A stretch of 64,000 nt of DNA from assembly GCA_905221605.1 (NCBI GenBank), contig CAJNDS010002652.1, positions 230,644 through 294,643 on the forward strand, in the 5' to 3' direction. Positions 60,591 through 64,000 of the stretch are shown here, piece by piece (positions within the stretch are counted from its first letter, which is position 1; each line of letters opens with the position of its first letter). Below the pieces are notes generated by a model. It made no database searches. It had not been told where the DNA came from and worked only from the letters and a program-made list of their open reading frames with translations. A program made the position numbers and the translations under genes. This DNA comes from Symbiodinium natans. Its lineage: Eukaryota; Sar; Dinophyceae; Suessiales; Symbiodiniaceae.

Positions 60591-61340
60591 CATATTCGTC
60601 GCTTGATCGAAAATGGGTGCCGGCGCCAATTGCTGGCCAGGGCACGTGACACAAGGTGGCGGAACACGTCGTCAATTCACACAGTCACGCATTCCCGTTG
60701 GCACATTTGCACCCAGGATTGCGACAAAAAATGTGATGCCAAAGTGTGCTTTGTTGAATGCATAGTCTTGGCGTGTTAGGATGCCCTGCTAGCTGTGACG
60801 GGTGTGCTTGCAGAATTCGCTTCACCAGGTTACAGACACGGATGACAGGAAACAAAAAGAGGGCCATTGGGCTCAGTCGCAACATTCACGGATCATATTT
60901 GGGGTTCAGTGTGCTCGTCCCTTTCGGGTTCAAAACCGTTTTCAACTTCGACATCCATCCGTATCATCATTTGTTAAGTCCTGCATTCTGTAATGAACGC
61001 AGTCCCCGGCTGCAGTCCGAGCGCATGGCGTTTTGGCATGCAGGGGCTGTTCTGGCTGCTGTGCGCTGCTTGTGGTAGAAGGACCCCATAAAAGACAGCC
61101 AGCGACCGCCAATGACATGCCAATGACATGCCAATGACTGCCATACCGCACCGCCACCAGGTTCACGTGCTCTGCTGCGGATGCGAGGTCAGATGGGCTT
61201 GGGCTCGCCAGTGGCGGCCTATTGGTGAATATCAGATCTCCAATTATCGCATCGACCACCCTGGAAAAGGCCTGGCTTCAGACGAGACATGTTCCAGCGC
61301 ACAGTGACAGAATCGAGTATGTCTTTTTCAGAACACTCTT
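60591..61340. other. No supported gene
   Basis: Contains a short triple repeat of TGCCAATGACA near 61113-61137. Nothing else recognisable. Confidence 0.4.
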
Positions 61341-61348
61341 TCACTCTT

Positions 61349-61381
<33 letters not shown>

Positions 61382-61605
61382 GTGTCTCTGTCTCTCTCCC
61401 TCCCCCCCCCCCCCCCCCCCCTCCCCTCCGCCTCCCTCCCCCCTCCCTCCCTCCCCCCCCCACCCACCCTCCCTCCCCCCTACCCCCCTCCCCCCTTGCC
61501 CCTCCTCATCCCCCCCCCCCCTCCCCCCTCCCTCCCTTCCCCCCTCCCCCCCCTCCCCCCTCCCTCTTCCCTCCCTCTCCCTCCCCTTGCCCTCCCCCCC
61601 CCCTC

Positions 61606-61640
<35 letters not shown>

Positions 61641-61656
61641 CCTCCCTCCCTCCTCT
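61341..61656. repeat. Pyrimidine tract: (CT)n and C-rich runs
   Basis: Over 300 bases of nearly pure C/T on the plus strand: (CT)n at both ends and CCCTCC-rich sequence between. It gives spurious Pro/Ser/Leu frames. Mirror symmetry makes triplex (H-DNA) formation possible. Confidence 0.95.
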
Positions 61657-62381
61657 TGCGAATTCTTTCGCACCAGGCCAACGTATCGGCCAGGACCGGC
61701 ACAAAGCGTTTGAGGGTTAAAGCGTCAGCTCCATAGCAATATTAGCCATCTGGGACGCACTCGAGGGGCACTTCTTTTCCCCGCTCTTCCCGTGGAAGCT
61801 TTTGGGTGACTAGTGTGACTAGTGGTGACCAGAAGTATTTAGTTGAAGTTGAAGTTCAGCAAACTCAACTAACAGATGCGCCAAGAGTCATGCCCTCCAG
61901 GATACATATACGTGCTGGTGACTCAATAGCAGCGCTTGCTGAAGCAACCTGCCGCCACCTCCAATCCGTTGGGGCAGGCAGCACAAGATAATTTAGAAAG
62001 ACTTGGCAGAGGCAGGAGGAGTTTCTTGAATCCTTTTTTCTCATCGTGATTTATTTGCCAGGTGGGTGCCAGCTCAGGGAGCTGACAGACATACAGGACG
62101 CCCGAACCAACTCGTTGCAGTTTGCTGAAAGGGCGTCGATCAGCGTCCTGGTTGTTAAGAATATGTTTCAGTTTTGTGTTTATTTTGCGAGTTGTGGCTC
62201 AGGTCCTTCGGTCGTGTGTTTGTTGGGGCGACTCCAATCCTTCCTTAGAACTTTTCTTGTGAAATGTGTGGCTCTGTGAAATGACTTGTAAGTGGCGCTT
62301 GTGGGGACATGCACTTTTCGCAGCCGGTTTCAGAGTGCAGAAACGTTTTGCTTTTGCTGCTTGATCTCCTGTGGCTTAGAC
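61657..62381. other. Probable upstream region or exons of the following gene
   Basis: A 61-codon frame at 61806-61991 (VEVEVQQTQLTDAPRVMPSR, RAGDSIAALAEATCRHLQSV) looks coding, but I cannot join it to the downstream exon with confidence. Confidence 0.3.
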
Positions 62382-62460
62382 ATGTTTAGACGGAAGAAGG
62401 AAGGAGGGCAAGTTCGTGGGTTTTTCAAATGCTACCAACAGGTGGTCCGATTGGATGATG
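62382..62460 (+). CDS. Possible exon upstream of the oxygenase gene
   Basis: ATG 62382 opens MFRRKKEGGQVRGFFKCYQQ...LDD and ends at a clean GTAAGT donor (62461). With an acceptor at 62726-62727 (TTTGCAG) the phase is compatible with the long downstream frame. Other acceptors (62662, 62689) would create a stop. The ATG frame is also open upstream. Confidence 0.4.
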
Positions 62461-62480
62461 GTAAGTACTTGACGAATTGC

Positions 62481-62640
62481 TTTGCATTGCTTTGTATTGC
62501 TCTGTGTTGCTTTGTGTTGCTTTGTGTTGCTTTGTGTTGCTTTGTGTTGCTTTGTGTTGCTTTGTGTTGCTTTGTGTTGCTGTGTATTGCTTTGCATTGC
62601 TTTGCATTGCTTTGCATTGCTTTGTGTTGCTTTGTATTGC
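62481..62640 (+). repeat. 10-bp tandem repeat, 16 copies
   Basis: TTTGTGTTGC with variants TTTGCATTGC and TTTGTATTGC, perfectly phased at 10 bp. It lies inside the proposed intron 62461-62727. Since 10 is not a multiple of 3, all frames read as Cys/Leu/Val-rich (or Gln/Asn/Lys-rich on the other strand) repeats. Confidence 0.95.
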
Positions 62641-62727
62641 TTTTGGAGATTTTGTGCTGCAGCTTCTTTCTGTTTGCTGTCCGCATAAGATTATGCCCCG
62701 ACACGGTGTGGTTAGCCGGGTTTGCAG

Positions 62728-64000
62728 AGCTAAAACAAGCAGCCTTCCCCGTGTCGCAGGAGTCTTTGCACGCCTTGGTCGAGGGCTTTAACAACATAAG
62801 CCTGGGAGAACAGACCCTGAAACAATTGCAATTCGGTTGGGACCTCTTCCTTACGTACAGAGCTTTCGAAGAAGCCCGTCTTCATTTCATCACTGCGTTG
62901 GCACGGTTCCCAACCAGCAGATATCTGCTTCGAGAATTGGCTGCTGCTTCGACGCTGGCCTTTGTACTACCTCGCTCTGGTGATGCGAATGTGTTGCACT
63001 GGGGCGCGAATGGCACGTGGGCACATGTGACGCCTCCAAAAGTTTCAGCCTTGGCTGAGGCTTTCGATGGTTGGGAGACATATTCCACGGTTCGGTTTCA
63101 ACAGCCGCTTATGTTCTTAAGTGAGGAGGAGCCCGAGCTGCTGAGGGCCCACATGCCCCCACACGGCTTCTTTCCATGTGGAGAAATTCGTACAACTGAC
63201 AGCAATGTTGGCATTTTGGGTCTTGTTTACGAGCATCGGTTGCAACATGATATGGAGCTGATACAGGTGCTTCGGGACTTGAAGCTGATACAGGCATCCA
63301 CAGCTGAAGGGGCAATCGCAGCTTATAGTCGCGTCCTCGGTTCGGCAGAACACGTTGACGGAGGTTTTCTGCGACCGACGCATGAGCACTGGCACAGCTT
63401 GTATCCCTTTCATAATCGACGGCTGTACGTGCATCCAAGTCCACGCCTTTCGCTTCCAGCATTGAATCCATATGCAGAGCTTGATATCCAGCTGCTGCGC
63501 AGTCAAGCTCCAACTCCAGCTTCGAGCCGAGCTGGTGGATTCTTGGCCACCGGCGGTGTCTTGGTGATCGACCACCTCCTATCAGGGGACGCCTTGATGC
63601 ACTTGCGAGATTTTGCCGAGCTTTCAACTATCTGGTATCAAGAGCGGCCACACTACCTCGGCGCCGGGTTTAGCACAGGCTTCTCATCACCGCTCCTTGC
63701 ACAGATCGCTGAAGAGCTGCAAGGCTTGCTGGCAGACGTTTTATGCGATTTACCGTTGGCTAATGTGTGGGCCTTCAAATATGAAGACGGGTCTGACATG
63801 GGAATTGATTTGCATGCAGATGCTGCTGCGGTGAATGTAAATTTATGGATCACGCCAAATACGGTGAATCTCGACAACGCCACTGGTGGACTCGTAATCT
63901 TTGATGCGTCTGTTGACGAGCGGAGCTCATCTTTTGAGTTGTTCAACCAGGTCGGCTTCGACACTTCCAGAGAGTCCGCCTTGTCGGAACTGATTAGTCG
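62728..64000 (+). CDS. TPR-like plus 2OG-Fe(II) oxygenase, 3' end beyond the window
   Basis: A single frame (codons starting at multiples of three) stays open for more than 420 codons to the last base. N-terminal AFEEARLHFITALARFPTSR resembles a TPR helix pair. The centre has conserved-looking blocks (YSRVLGSAEHVDGGFLRP, GGFLATGGVLVIDHLLSG). Near the end are ANVWAFKYEDGSDMG, DLHADAAAVNVNLWITPN and NATGGLVIFD. The His-x-Asp iron ligands are His 63813-63815 and Asp 63819-63821. The distal His and Arg lie beyond the window. Codon usage is even and there are no frameshifts, unlike the retroelements, so this is most likely a host gene. Such TPR-oxygenase proteins are common in algae. Substrate unknown. 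Confidence 0.7.

Noticed and set aside
61222-61720. Pro/Ser/Leu-rich and Arg/Glu/Gly-rich frames
   Set aside because: Products of the pyrimidine tract in several frames at once.
62376-62797. Gln/Asn/Lys-rich minus frames and Cys/Leu-rich plus frames
   Set aside because: Translations of the phased 10-bp repeat in different frames; likely intronic.

Overview
This window looks like nuclear DNA of a dinoflagellate (Symbiodiniaceae-like or a related lineage). The reasons are: retroelement proteins of types I associate with dinoflagellates; LTR sequences that resemble the 3' half of the dinoflagellate spliced leader; degenerate TTTAGGG-type telomeric DNA; many G-run and minisatellite arrays; and no bacterial-style operons. 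The assignment is an inference, because no rRNA or organelle marker is present. Nothing here was checked against a database.

Layout. 1-1000: a partial gene (minus), duplicated at 17849-18572. About 1.9-11.7 kb: one tyrosine-recombinase (YR) retroelement in two opposed halves. The plus half holds the end of a cytosine-methyltransferase-like module, a TET/JBP-like 2-oxoglutarate oxygenase and reverse transcriptase/RNase H (1.9-5.6 kb). The minus half holds the YR, a gag-like protein and the start of the methyltransferase-like module (11.7-7.6 kb). Two overlapping unknown ORFs sit between them (5.9-7.6 kb). 11.9-18.6 kb: a minus-strand row of genes or gene remnants (SGNH plus glycosyltransferase, kinase-like, small basic protein, USP-like deubiquitinase). 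18.6-27.1 kb: microsatellite, minisatellites, telomere-like DNA, retroelement scraps, a large foldback. 27.1-36.1 kb: a complete, apparently young Ty1/copia element with identical LTRs and a 2550-aa open frame, inserted in a G-run/CTTAA array. 36.1-38.1 kb: more arrays. 38.1-44.4 kb: an unknown minus-strand gene and degenerate RT/RNase H pieces. 44.4-46.4 kb: satellite-like DNA. 46.4-56.0 kb: a second copia family, rearranged, also carrying a TET/JBP-like domain. 58.3-60.6 kb: decayed LINE pieces. 62.4-64.0 kb: the 5' part of a probable host gene (TPR plus 2OG oxygenase), running off the right edge.

Main message. Two unrelated retroelement classes here carry modules that resemble DNA-base-modifying enzymes: TET/JBP-like HxDxxN oxygenases, and domains with Pro-Cys and Glu-x-Pro motifs reminiscent of C5-cytosine methyltransferases. 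Dinoflagellate DNA is known for abundant 5-hydroxymethyluracil, so these modules deserve attention. A second theme is breakage: several elements are split into opposed halves that abut exactly or nearly so when compared with an intact copy. This means either frequent small inversions or an assembly problem.
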